The notes under the pieces are model-generated. The model was not told the origin of the DNA. It made no database searches and saw only the letters and a program-made list of their open reading frames with translations. The position numbers and the translations under genes were made by a program. This document shows positions 51,535 to 60,040 of a stretch of DNA of 64,000 nucleotides, piece after piece. Source of the DNA: Rubricoccus marinus (GTDB lineage Bacteria; Bacteroidota; Rhodothermia; Rhodothermales; Rubricoccaceae); the NCBI RefSeq assembly GCF_002257665.1, contig NZ_MQWB01000001.1:3076619-3140618 (forward strand). The letters run 5' to 3'. Position 1 is the first letter of the stretch; each line of letters opens with the position of its first letter.

Positions 51535-51684
51535 TTTGCATGTGTGGGCTCGGCGTCGGGGCCTCTGGCGTGGCTCGCGCGCCTCGTTGGGCGCCAGAGG
51601 CCAAACCCGGCCGGCGCCAGAGGCGGAGGACCCGGACCAAGCCTCGCCCGTTAGAAAGATCCTTTCCGCATCTCTCCTCCGCAC

Positions 51685-53643
51685 ATGCCCCTTCGCCACA
51701 CCTCTCGCAGCCTTCTCGTGCTGCTACTCGTCGCCATCCTCGCGCCCGCGGCCACAGGCCAGCGCCTGTTCCGCGCCGAGCTTACCGGCGCCCAGGAAGT
51801 CCCGCCGGTCACGACCACCGCCAGCGGCCTCGCCACCGCCGTCTTGGACGGCTCGACGCTCATCCTCCGAGGCCAGTTCGCCGGGCTGGAAAGCGACTAC
51901 AACGCCACGGTCGGCTCGCACATCCACCGCGCGCCGGTCGGCGCCAATGGATCCGTCGTTTTCCCCTTGAGCCCCTCCCTAGACCGTGATCTCCGCGGAG
52001 GTCAGTGGTACGGGCCTGAGAACCGCTTCTCTCTCACCACCGACCAGATCCAGGCCCTGCGCGATGGCCTGTACTACGTCAACGTGCATTCCGTCGCCAA
52101 CGCCGGGGGCGAGATCCGCGGGCAGCTCGTCCAAGCGGTGTCGCTCAACGAGGTCCGCTCGGATCAGCCGGGAGCCGACGTGGATGAGTACGTGGAGTTG
52201 TCCGGGCCTCCCGGCACGAGCCTCGATGGCTACTCGTTCGTCGTCATCGGAGACGGCCCGGGCGGCATCGGTGTGATCGAGGAGGTGATCGACCTCTCCG
52301 GACAGATCATCCCGGAAGACGGATACTTCCTCTTCGGCCAACTCGAGTCCGCGACGCCGGACTTCGACGTGGACCTCAACCTCGAAAACTCCGACGCCGT
52401 GACCTACCTCCTCGTAGAAGGCGTCGCCGGCACCGAGGGGGACGACCTCGACACTGACGACGACGGCGTGCTCGACGCCGAGCCGTGGTCCGCCATCGCC
52501 GACGCGGTGGGCGCAGCCTCTGGCGACGAGGGTGACGCGACCTACGCGGCGCAGTTGGGCTTTGAAGACGTTGGCCCCGACGGGGACTTCCGCCCGGGCC
52601 ACCTTTTCCGCAACCGCGACGATGGCGCGTGGCGTATCGGCACGTTTAGCCGCGATGGCGGCTTCGATACGCCCGGCGAAATCAATGCCTCGGCGGCGCT
52701 CGTCCAGATCGTCCACAACTCCCCAGACCAGAGCCTCGGGACGGTCGACGTGTACCTCGACGACGAGCTTCTCGTAGACGACCTCGCGTTCCAGGGGGCG
52801 ACTCCGTTTGTCCTCTTGCGCGCCGGCGCCTCCGCCAAGCTGGACGTTGCGCCAGGGGCCTCCGCGTCCTCGGCCGACAGCTTCTTGGGAACGGATGTCA
52901 CTCTCAACGGCTCGCGCTCCTACTACGCGGTCGTCGTCGGGATTGGTGGCGACAACGGGACGCCGGACGATGACCCGATGATCGTCCTGTACGACAACGC
53001 TCGGCCGTTCTCCACCACGCCGGGCACGGTAGATGTCGGGTTCCTCCATGGAGCCCTGGAGACGGGCGCCGTGGACGTGCGTACGGGCGTGACGCAGCAG
53101 GCCATCCTGTTCAACGCCGTCCCGTACGGCACCTTCGCGGACGAGACCTACCAGCCCACGGTCCCGGCCATCGTGGACATTGACGTCACCTCCGCTGAGC
53201 CCAACGTCGTGCTGGCGCAGTTCAAGCCGGACCTCTCTGGCCTCTCGGGCCAGAGCGCGCTGCTCATCGCGACGGGCTCCGCGGCGCCAGGGGCTGCCGT
53301 CCCGGTCGGGATCCTCGTGGTCCAGCCCGACGGCACGACGGCGCTTTCCGCCCCGGTCGACGTGGCGAGTGAGGAGACCCCGGACGGCACGATGGTGCTG
53401 ACCGTGGCGAACCCGCTCCGCTCCGACGCGCAGGTCCGCTTCGAGACGCCGGCCTCTGGCGACGTCTCCCTCGTGCTCTACGACGCGCTCGGCCGCCGGG
53501 TCGCCGTGCTCGCCGAGGGCGACCTCGCCGCCGGCGCGCACACGGCGACGCTGCGGGCGTCGTCACTGGCCCCGGGCGTTTACGTCCTCCGCCTCGCGGC
53601 GAGCGGGACGCAGATGACGCGGACGCTGACGGTGGTGCGCTAG
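51685..53643 (+). CDS. Type IX-secreted protein with CHRD, lamin-tail-like and DUF4397 domains
   Basis: A 652-residue exported protein. Signal peptide 1-22 (APAATGQ); one CHRD domain about 25-145 (RAELTGAQEVPPVTTTASG, HIHRAPVGANGSVVF, RDGLYYVNVHSVANAGGEIRGQL); a lamin-tail-like domain about 147-330 with acidic, possibly calcium-binding DTDDDGVLDAEP; a DUF4397-like domain about 335-555 (VQIVHNSPDQSLGTVDVYLDDELLVDDLAFQGATPFVLLRAGA); and a type IX sorting domain about 575-652. The sorting domain is nearly identical to that of the gene before it. Both are separate units, each with its own terminator. Confidence 0.9.
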   Translation: MPLRHTSRSLLVLLLVAILAPAATGQRLFRAELTGAQEVPPVTTTASGLATAVLDGSTLILRGQFAGLESDYNATVGSHIHRAPVGANGSVVFPLSPSLDRDLRGGQWYGPENRFSLTTDQIQALRDGLYYVNVHSVANAGGEIRGQLVQAVSLNEVRSDQPGADVDEYVELSGPPGTSLDGYSFVVIGDGPGGIGVIEEVIDLSGQIIPEDGYFLFGQLESATPDFDVDLNLENSDAVTYLLVEGVAGTEGDDLDTDDDGVLDAEPWSAIADAVGAASGDEGDATYAAQLGFEDVGPDGDFRPGHLFRNRDDGAWRIGTFSRDGGFDTPGEINASAALVQIVHNSPDQSLGTVDVYLDDELLVDDLAFQGATPFVLLRAGASAKLDVAPGASASSADSFLGTDVTLNGSRSYYAVVVGIGGDNGTPDDDPMIVLYDNARPFSTTPGTVDVGFLHGALETGAVDVRTGVTQQAILFNAVPYGTFADETYQPTVPAIVDIDVTSAEPNVVLAQFKPDLSGLSGQSALLIATGSAAPGAAVPVGILVVQPDGTTALSAPVDVASEETPDGTMVLTVANPLRSDAQVRFETPASGDVSLVLYDALGRRVAVLAEGDLAAGAHTATLRASSLAPGVYVLRLAASGTQMTRTLTVVR

Positions 53644-53719
53644 CGCGCGGCCCCTGCGGCCTCTGGCGACGGCGGCCGCGGTCCTTCGAGGGCGCCTCCA
53701 CTCCGGTGGGGGCGCCCTC
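53371..53719 (+). repeat. 349-bp duplicated 3' cassette, copy 2
   Basis: Partner of 51186-51534 at a constant offset of 2185 bp. The similarity stops sharply upstream of GAGGAGACC and downstream of the hairpin. Confidence 0.9.
53688..53719 (+). terminator. Terminator after the second type IX cargo gene
   Basis: Same hairpin as at 51503 with one C to T change in the left arm (now a G-T pair) and a poorer tail (GCTGC). Confidence 0.75.
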
Positions 53720-53844
53720 GCTGCGTCGTGCCGCGCCGCCGGAGGCGAGCCTCTGGCGCCTTCGCCTGGACGCCGAATGCGTCGCCAGAGGCCCCTCGCG
53801 TGCATTCCCCGATTCCTCCATGCAGCCGGACGCGCCGGAGGCAC

Positions 53845-53852
53845 TACCTTTC
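53845..53852 (+). promoter_or_regulatory. Candidate -7 box (TACCTTTC) for tRNA-Ser
   Basis: 30 nt before the tRNA 5' end, same octamer as before the L31 gene. Confidence 0.4.
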
Positions 53853-53882
53853 GGCTCCTGGCGCCCGCCGCCGGGGCCCCAC

Positions 53883-53969
53883 GGAGGGGTGGCAGAGTCT
53901 GGCTGAATGCACCGGTCTTGAAAACCGACGTACCGCAAGGTACCGGGGGTTCGAATCCCTCCCCCTCCG
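53883..53969 (+). tRNA. tRNA-Ser (TGA anticodon)
   Basis: 87 nt with acceptor stem GGAGGGG / CCCCTCC and discriminator G, anticodon loop CTTGAAA giving TGA, a long variable arm (GTACCGCAAGGTAC) and T-loop TTCGAAT. G73 plus long variable arm are serine features. CCA is not encoded. Reads UCA and other UCN codons. Confidence 0.95.
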
Positions 53970-53982
53970 CCGCGATCCCAGA

Positions 53983-54017
53983 GCCCGCCTGCGCGCCCAT
54001 GCGCAGGCGGGCTTTTT
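53983..54017 (+). terminator. Intrinsic terminator of tRNA-Ser
   Basis: GCCCGCCTGCGC / GCGCAGGCGGGC, 12 bp perfect, 6-nt loop, then TTTTT; starts 13 nt after the tRNA. Confidence 0.93.
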
Positions 54018-54034
54018 CTGGGCCTGCTCTCCGC

Positions 54035-54052
54035 CGCCAGAGGCCTCTGGCG
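54035..54052. repeat. Palindrome in the inverse arrangement
   Basis: 18 of 18, just behind the tRNA-Ser terminator and 187 bp before the GGDEF-EAL gene. Confidence 0.85.
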
Positions 54053-54124
54053 CAGAGCCCGACAGCCTTTCGGGGGCGGCGCGCGCCAGGGCGCACATGG
54101 GTAAAGACGTCCCCTATGGGAATC

Positions 54125-54141
54125 CAGATCGTCACGATCTG
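54125..54141. promoter_or_regulatory. Inverted repeat CAGATCGT-C-ACGATCTG
   Basis: Perfect 8+8 inverted repeat around one central C, 98 bp upstream of the GGDEF-EAL gene. Suits a dimeric regulator site or a small RNA hairpin in the leader. Confidence 0.45.
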
Positions 54142-54200
54142 TAATCCTTTGGGCAAAGAGGACCCGATCCGGCACGTTTAGAGGGGTTCAGAAGCGTGGA

Positions 54201-54213
54201 ATGCATCATGCAT
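54201..54213. promoter_or_regulatory. Inverted repeat ATGCAT-C-ATGCAT
   Basis: Perfect 6+6 repeat, again around a single C, 26 bp before the GGDEF-EAL start codon. Could overlap the promoter or leader. Confidence 0.35.
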
Positions 54214-54238
54214 AGGGAAGGTCACGCCCCCCCTGCCC

Positions 54239-57121
54239 ATGCCCCACTCCCCTACAACCGACGGCGCCGTCGCGATCGACGCCTCCGGACGTCTCGTGGC
54301 GCTCTCGCCAGAGGCCGCGTCGCTGACCGGTCTCGCGCACGACGCCTTTGTCGGGCAGCCCTTCGCGGCGCTTTTCCACGAGAACGACCGCGAGGCCGCC
54401 GAGGAGGTGCTCCGCCGCGTCCGCTCGGGCGAGATCGACGAGACCAGCCTCCGCATCCACTCCGCTTCCGATGAGCCGGTGTGGATCTACCTCTCGCGCA
54501 CGCGAGGCGCCGAAGGGATGGCCGAGGACGGGCGCGTCACCGGCTGGCTCCACGCCGACCGTCGGCGGCGGGGCGACCTGAACGGCTCCGCCCAGGCCGA
54601 CCGCCTCCGGCTTCTCGCCACGGTCACCTCCCAGAACGCCCCGTTCCAGGACACCATCCGGCAGGCGCTCCGCCTGACCGCCGACCTTCTCGGCTACGAC
54701 ATCGCCATCTGCAGCCGGATCGAGGGGCAGACCTACACCGTGCGCTCGTGCCACGCGCCAGAGGCGGACCTGGACGCCGGAGCCCAGTTCGACCTTGGCG
54801 AGACGTACTGCGCGCTGACGGTCTCCGGTAGCGACCTCTTCGAGATCGACCACATGGCGACGTCCCCACACCGGCGCCACCCGTGCTACAGCGCGTTCGG
54901 GCTGGAGAGCTACGTCGGGATCCCTATTGTGGTGCGGGGCGAGGTGTACGGCACGCTCAGCTTCTCCTCCGCCGCGCCGCGCACGGCGCCGCTGACCGAG
55001 GCCGACGACGACCTGCTGCGGCTTCTGGCGCTGTGGGTCGGTGGGGCCATTGAGCGCGAGGACCGGGAGCAGGCGTACATCGAGAGCAAGCGGCGGCTGC
55101 GCGCGCTCGGCGAGGCCACCTTCGAGGGCATCTTCTTTTCCGAGCACGGCCGCGTGCTGGACTGTAACGAGCAGGGCGCGCACATGATCGGCTTCGAGTC
55201 GCGAGAGGCCTGCATCGGGCTGCCTCTGGCGGAACTCGTGCCGCCGGAGTCACTGGCGAAGGTCGCGGAGATGAACCTCGCGAACCGCCCCGAGCCGTAC
55301 GAGGTGGTCCTGCTCCACCGCGACGGGACGAGGTTCTGGGCCGAGGTGCAAGGCCGCCCGGCGCCCTACAAAGGCCGAACGGTCCGGCTGACGGCCATCC
55401 GCGACGTGACGCGGCGGCGCGAGGCGCAGGAGCAGACCCGCTTCCAGTCCAACGTCCTCGCGCACGTCTCGGAGGCCGTCGTCGCGCTCGACGCCGAGGG
55501 CTACGTGACGTACTGGAACGAGGGCGCCTCCGTGTTGCACTGCCTCCCCCCCGACGCCGTGCTCGGCAAGCGGTTCAAGGACGTACTGCACTACGACTTC
55601 GGACCGGCACAGCCGGAGGGAGACGGCACGTTTCCGGCCCAAGAGGCGCTCCGACAGGCCTCGGAAGAGGCGCAAGACCTCACGTACACCTGCCCGGACG
55701 GAACGCGGCGGCTGGTCTCCGTCTCCGCGAGCACGCTCTACGACGCTGAGGGGCGGGAAAACGGACTGCTCGCCGTCGTGCGGGACGAGACGCAGCACCG
55801 CGAACTGGAAGCGCGGCTGTGGCACCAGGCGAACCACGACGCGCTGACCAAGCTTCCCAACCGGCTCCGGCTCCGCGAGCTGATCGGTGCGGCCATCGAG
55901 ATGAAAGAGCCGTTCGCGGTCCTCTTTATTGACCTCGACCATTTCAAGACCGTGAACGACTCGCTCGGCCACGAGGTCGGGGACAAGCTGCTCGAACACG
56001 TGGCCGTCACGATGGCGGCGGTCGCTGAGCCCGGCTCCGTTTCCCGTCTCGGGGGCGACGAGTTCGCCGTCGTGTTCCCCGGCTCGGCGCCAGAGGCCGA
56101 GGCCGTTGCCGCCGCCCTCGTGGAAGCGGTCCAGAGGCCGGTCACGATCGGACCTCACCTGCTCACGCCGACGGCGAGCGTGGGCATCGTGCTGGGCGCG
56201 GAGGACTACACCGATCCGGAGGCGCTACTCCGCGACGCCGACACGGCGATGTACGAGGCCAAGCGGCAGGGCCGCGGCCGATCGGTCGCGTTCGAGCCAT
56301 CGTTCCACATCCAGGCCGCGGCGCGCTTCTCGCTGGAGCGGGACCTCCGCCGCGCCATCGCGGAGGACGAGCTCCGAGTCCACTTCCAGCCCATCGTGGA
56401 CCTCGCCTCTGGCGAGCTGGCCGGGTTCGAGTCGCTCGTGCGCTGGCAGGACCCCGTCCGAGGCCTTCTCGCGCCGTTCCACTTCCTGCCTCTGGCGGAA
56501 GAGCTTGGCCTCGTGGCCGAGATCGACAGCTGGGTGCTGGACGCGACGTGCCGCGAGATCGGGACGTGGGGGGCAGACAGCAACGCGTTTCTGACCATCA
56601 GCGTCAACTGCTCGGACCAGACGTTCCTGCGGGAAAGCCTAGCAGAGCGCGCGCGCTCTGCGGCGGAGGCCGCTGGCATCTCGCCCGACCGGCTCGTCCT
56701 CGAACTGACCGAGCGCGCGCTCGTGGAGTCCAACGCCGCCGCGGGTGCGCTGGACCGCCTCCGCAACCACGGCCTCAAGCTGAGCATTGACGACTTCGGC
56801 TCCGGCTACTCCTCGCTCGGCCTGCTGCACCGCCTGCCGGTGGACGCGCTCAAGATCGACCGCTCGTTCGTGTCGGACCTGGAGAACTCGGCGCAGGCCC
56901 GCGCCATCGTGCGCGCCGTGAGCGACCTCGCCAAGGAGATCGGTCTTCGCGTCACCGCCGAGGGCATCGAGACCTTCGCGCAACTCCAGGCGGTCCGGGA
57001 TGCGGGCTGCCCGCTCGGGCAGGGCTACTACTTCTCACGGCCTGTCCCGCCAGAGGCCGCCGCTCGCATGTTGTCCCAGCCGACCTGGCAGGCGCACTGG
57101 CCACCGGGCACGCGCGTGTGA
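54239..57121 (+). CDS. PAS-GAF-PAS-PAS-GGDEF-EAL cyclic-di-GMP enzyme
   Basis: A 960-residue cytosolic protein with no membrane segment. PAS about 5-100, GAF about 115-275 (DLGETYCALTVSG, YVGIPIVVRGEVYGTLSF), two more PAS about 290-520, GGDEF about 525-690 with intact LGGDEF, and EAL about 700-945 with FESLVRW, LELTE, IDDFGSGYSSL, ALKIDRSFV and AEGIET, so both synthesis and breakdown of cyclic-di-GMP look possible (EAL is ESL, the metal-binding Glu kept). The GAF motif resembles redox or light-type sensors, ligand unknown. It heads an operon whose next four genes overlap stop to start. Confidence 0.93.
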   Translation: MPHSPTTDGAVAIDASGRLVALSPEAASLTGLAHDAFVGQPFAALFHENDREAAEEVLRRVRSGEIDETSLRIHSASDEPVWIYLSRTRGAEGMAEDGRVTGWLHADRRRRGDLNGSAQADRLRLLATVTSQNAPFQDTIRQALRLTADLLGYDIAICSRIEGQTYTVRSCHAPEADLDAGAQFDLGETYCALTVSGSDLFEIDHMATSPHRRHPCYSAFGLESYVGIPIVVRGEVYGTLSFSSAAPRTAPLTEADDDLLRLLALWVGGAIEREDREQAYIESKRRLRALGEATFEGIFFSEHGRVLDCNEQGAHMIGFESREACIGLPLAELVPPESLAKVAEMNLANRPEPYEVVLLHRDGTRFWAEVQGRPAPYKGRTVRLTAIRDVTRRREAQEQTRFQSNVLAHVSEAVVALDAEGYVTYWNEGASVLHCLPPDAVLGKRFKDVLHYDFGPAQPEGDGTFPAQEALRQASEEAQDLTYTCPDGTRRLVSVSASTLYDAEGRENGLLAVVRDETQHRELEARLWHQANHDALTKLPNRLRLRELIGAAIEMKEPFAVLFIDLDHFKTVNDSLGHEVGDKLLEHVAVTMAAVAEPGSVSRLGGDEFAVVFPGSAPEAEAVAAALVEAVQRPVTIGPHLLTPTASVGIVLGAEDYTDPEALLRDADTAMYEAKRQGRGRSVAFEPSFHIQAAARFSLERDLRRAIAEDELRVHFQPIVDLASGELAGFESLVRWQDPVRGLLAPFHFLPLAEELGLVAEIDSWVLDATCREIGTWGADSNAFLTISVNCSDQTFLRESLAERARSAAEAAGISPDRLVLELTERALVESNAAAGALDRLRNHGLKLSIDDFGSGYSSLGLLHRLPVDALKIDRSFVSDLENSAQARAIVRAVSDLAKEIGLRVTAEGIETFAQLQAVRDAGCPLGQGYYFSRPVPPEAAARMLSQPTWQAHWPPGTRV

Positions 57122-57555
57122 GCTCCGCTGTCCCACCACCGAGCAGTTGGATCGTCCGTCCCCAGCCCCCGAGACCTCGCGTTCTCCTCGCGGAGGGCGA
57201 CGAGCTCACGGCACGAGTCGTCCATCACCGTCTTACGCGAGACGGGATGGACGTCACGGCCGTTCGGGACGGCGTGGCCGCGATGGACGCGCTGAGCACG
57301 CAGGCGTTCGACGTCGCCATTATCGACGCCGTGTTGGTGGGCGTGGATGGACTGGACCTCGTCCGGCGGGTGCGACTGGGCGAAGCAGGGCCCTCGGACA
57401 TCGGCATTGGCGTGCTGTGCTGGCCGGGGAACGACTCGCTTCTGGCGCGGGCGTACGCGTTGGACGCGGACAACGTGATGGTGCGCCCCCTGTCGCTGGT
57501 TGCGCTGAGCGCGAGCGTGGCGCGCCTGGCACGACGCCCCCGGGTGCGGCCATGA
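57118..57555 (+). CDS. Degenerate receiver-domain protein
   Basis: A 145-residue single-domain response regulator. The receiver fold covers about 18-140: acidic residues E26 and D28 in LLAEGDE, phospho-acceptor position D70 in VAIIDAVLVGVDG. The conserved Lys is Arg (R123 in MVRPLS) and the Thr/Ser switch position is occupied by Cys or Trp (GVLCWPG), so signalling by phosphorylation is doubtful. It could act as a scaffold or bind by fold alone. GTG start overlaps the previous stop (GTGA). Confidence 0.8.
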   Translation: MSSAVPPPSSWIVRPQPPRPRVLLAEGDELTARVVHHRLTRDGMDVTAVRDGVAAMDALSTQAFDVAIIDAVLVGVDGLDLVRRVRLGEAGPSDIGIGVLCWPGNDSLLARAYALDADNVMVRPLSLVALSASVARLARRPRVRP

Positions 57556-58625
57556 TGCTCTCCCTCGCTACCATTCCCCTCTCGCGCCTGATCACATTGG
57601 CCCTGGTCGCGATGATCCTGCTGGCGGGTGGGCTGGTCATCGCGGCGATCGTCGCGCAATGGATGGGAACGCAAGCTGACGCCCGGCGCGACCGGAACTG
57701 GGCGCGCTGGGAGCCGATGCTACTGGACATGCTGGCCGGCGAGCGGGACCCGCGATCTCTCGGCCTCATGGTGACCCCGCGCGAGAGGCTGGACTTTTTC
57801 CGGCTTATCGTGGCGTACGCGCTCCGGCTGGGCGGCGAGAGCCGCCGGGTCCTCGCCGAGGCCGCGAGCCTGCACCTCGGCGCGGCGTTGGAATTGCTCT
57901 CGCACCCGCGCGCGGACCAGCGCGCGCTCGCGGCGCACCTCGTCGGCTTGGTGGGCGGACCGCAGGAGCGCCAGAGGCTCCGGCCGCTGCTCTGGGACCC
58001 CTCGCTGGAGGTCGCCATGACGGTTGCGCGGGCGCTCGCGCGCTCCGGCGACGCGGTCTCGCGGCGGCTGGTGATCGACGCGCTGGAGCGGTTCGAGTCC
58101 TGGGGCGCCGGGTCGCTCGCGGCCATGCTGGCGCTGTTCGGCGTGCGCGGCGGCGCCGTTCTCCAGGCCGCGCTCATGGACGCGACGCGGAGCGACCTCG
58201 CGCGCGTCTCCTGCGCCGAGGCGCTGCGGCGGCTCGTGTACGTCCCGGCGGCCGAACCGGCCGCCCGCGTGCTGGCCGAAGACGCCGACCGCGAGGTGCG
58301 GGCGGCCGTCCTGCGCCTCTTGCGCGACATCGGCGGGCCGGGCCACGCCGACGCGATCCGCCCCCTCTGCGACCACGAGGACCCCGTCCTCCGCCTCCAC
58401 GCCATCAGCGCGCTCTCGGCGCTGAGCCTCTCGCCCATCGACGCCGCCCGCATCGAGTACGCGCTCCGCGACGAGTCCTCGTGGGTGTCGCTGCGGGCCG
58501 CCAGAGGCCTGATCGAATCTGGCCGCGTAGCCTCGTTGCAGACCGTGGCCTCTGGCGACGCGCCAGAGGCGGCGATCGCGCGGCAGGCGCTCGCGGAGGC
58601 CGGCTACTCCCCCGCCGAGACATGA
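57552..58625 (+). CDS. Membrane-anchored HEAT-repeat protein
   Basis: A 357-residue protein with one N-terminal membrane segment (about 14-38, LITLALVAMILLAGGLVIAAIVAQW) and a cytosolic alpha-solenoid of five or six HEAT-like repeats (about 100-350; RADQRALAAHLVGLVGG, DREVRAAVLRLLRDIGG, DPVLRLHAISALSALSL, ESSWVSLRAARGLIESG). Such solenoids bind partner proteins. Its place between the receiver and the glycosyltransferase suggests a membrane scaffold linking both. ATGATG start overlaps the receiver stop by one frame-shifted TGA. Confidence 0.82.
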   Translation: MMLSLATIPLSRLITLALVAMILLAGGLVIAAIVAQWMGTQADARRDRNWARWEPMLLDMLAGERDPRSLGLMVTPRERLDFFRLIVAYALRLGGESRRVLAEAASLHLGAALELLSHPRADQRALAAHLVGLVGGPQERQRLRPLLWDPSLEVAMTVARALARSGDAVSRRLVIDALERFESWGAGSLAAMLALFGVRGGAVLQAALMDATRSDLARVSCAEALRRLVYVPAAEPAARVLAEDADREVRAAVLRLLRDIGGPGHADAIRPLCDHEDPVLRLHAISALSALSLSPIDAARIEYALRDESSWVSLRAARGLIESGRVASLQTVASGDAPEAAIARQALAEAGYSPAET

Positions 58626-60040
58626 TGGAAACCCTGCGCCAGATCGTCTGGGTCGCCGACTGGGTCGTGTTCGGCTTTTTCGTGCTCGTGGCGGTGAGCT
58701 ACACCACGGCGACGCTGCTGGCGCTCCCGGCGCTGCTCAAGCTGCGGCGGTGGTCCAGCACGTTCTACGTGGACGAGGTGGCGGCATCGGCGACCTCGCC
58801 GCCGATCACGCTGATCGCGCCGATGTACAACGAGGCGATGGTGTGCGTAGAGGCCGTGCGCGCGCTGCTCGGCGTGGACTACCCGACAAAGGACGTGCTC
58901 GTCGTGGCCGACGGCTGCAAGGACGACACCGTTGAGCGGCTCATTGCCGCGTTCGACATGGAGGAGGCCATGCGCTCCGCCACGGCCACGATCCCGACCG
59001 CCGCCATCCGCACGGCGTACCGCAGCCGGAGCCGCCCGGACCTCTGGCTGATCGACAAGGAGAACGGCGGCAAGGCGGACGCCATCAACGTGGGCATCAA
59101 CCACTGCCGGACGCCGCTGCTGTGCACGCTGGACGGCGACAGCCTCCTGGGGCCGGACGCGCTGCACCGCATCGTGCAGCCGTTCCTCAAAGACGCGACG
59201 ACGATCGCCGCTGGCGGCACGATCGGCATCGTGAACGATTGCACCGTGCGGTTTGGGCGCGTGACGCGGATTCAGCTTCCCAACAAGTGGATCCCCCGCT
59301 TCCAGGTGTTGGAATACATCCGGGCATTCGCCTCGGCGCGCGTGGGGTGGAACGCGGCGCACGCGCTGCCGCTGATCTCGGGCGCCTTCGGGCTGTTCCG
59401 CCGTGAGGCGCTCGTGGCCGTTGGCGGGCTGGACACCGACGCGACGGGCGAGGACTTCGAGGTGACTGCGCGCCTGCACCGGCACTACCGCGAAGCGGGG
59501 ATCCCGTACAAGATCGAGTACGTGCCGGACGCCGTCTCGTGGACCGAGTGCCCCTCCGACCTCAAGGTGCTCGGCAAGCAGCGCGACCGCTGGCACAAGG
59601 GCGGCATGGAGGTGATGTGGAAGCACCGCGCGATGCTGCTCAACCCGCGCTATGGTCGCATCGGGATGGTCTCGCTGCCCGTCTTCTTCATCGTCGAGAT
59701 GATGGGGCCGGTGATCGAGGTGTGCGGCTACGTCGCGTTCGCGCTCTCGCTGTGGCTCGGCATTATCAACGTGCCGATGGCGGCGCTGCTTCTGGCGCTG
59801 GCCTTCGTGCTCGGGCTCGCGCAGTCCATCGCGGCGCTGGCGCTGGAGCAGTACGCGTTCCGGCGCTACACCTCGCTCCCCGATCTGCTCATGCTGCTCG
59901 CGCTCACCGTCGTGGAGAACCTCGGGTACCGCCAACTCACCGTCTGGTGGCGCGTGCGCGGCTTCTGGAAGTTCCTCCGTGGCGACACCTCCTGGGGCGA
60001 GATGACCCGCTCCGGCTTCAACACCGCCGACCCGGCCTGA
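58622..60040 (+). CDS. Processive family 2 glycosyltransferase (BcsA/hyaluronan-synthase-like)
   Basis: A 472-residue integral membrane enzyme that polymerises and probably exports a polysaccharide. One membrane helix precedes the GT-A domain (ITLIAPMYNEAMVCVEAVRALLGVDY; VVADGCKDDT; DKENGGKADAINVGIN; TLDGDSLLGPD; ISGAFGLFRREALVAVGGLDTDATGEDFEVTARLHR; QRDRWHKGG), which contains the D,DxD,TGED and QxxRW motifs. Three to four helices follow. No PilZ domain is present, so cyclic-di-GMP control would have to come through another protein. Coupled to the HEAT gene by an ATGATG overlap. Confidence 0.92.
   Translation: MMETLRQIVWVADWVVFGFFVLVAVSYTTATLLALPALLKLRRWSSTFYVDEVAASATSPPITLIAPMYNEAMVCVEAVRALLGVDYPTKDVLVVADGCKDDTVERLIAAFDMEEAMRSATATIPTAAIRTAYRSRSRPDLWLIDKENGGKADAINVGINHCRTPLLCTLDGDSLLGPDALHRIVQPFLKDATTIAAGGTIGIVNDCTVRFGRVTRIQLPNKWIPRFQVLEYIRAFASARVGWNAAHALPLISGAFGLFRREALVAVGGLDTDATGEDFEVTARLHRHYREAGIPYKIEYVPDAVSWTECPSDLKVLGKQRDRWHKGGMEVMWKHRAMLLNPRYGRIGMVSLPVFFIVEMMGPVIEVCGYVAFALSLWLGIINVPMAALLLALAFVLGLAQSIAALALEQYAFRRYTSLPDLLMLLALTVVENLGYRQLTVWWRVRGFWKFLRGDTSWGEMTRSGFNTADPA

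Noticed and set aside
54215-54238. Cyclic-di-GMP riboswitch before the GGDEF-EAL gene
   Set aside because: Only GGTCACGC matches the GEMM consensus; the rest of the aptamer is absent.
57225-58453. Minus-strand frames opposite the receiver and HEAT genes
   Set aside because: Ser/Arg/Ala-rich shadow frames; the plus-strand genes overlap in tight operon style.
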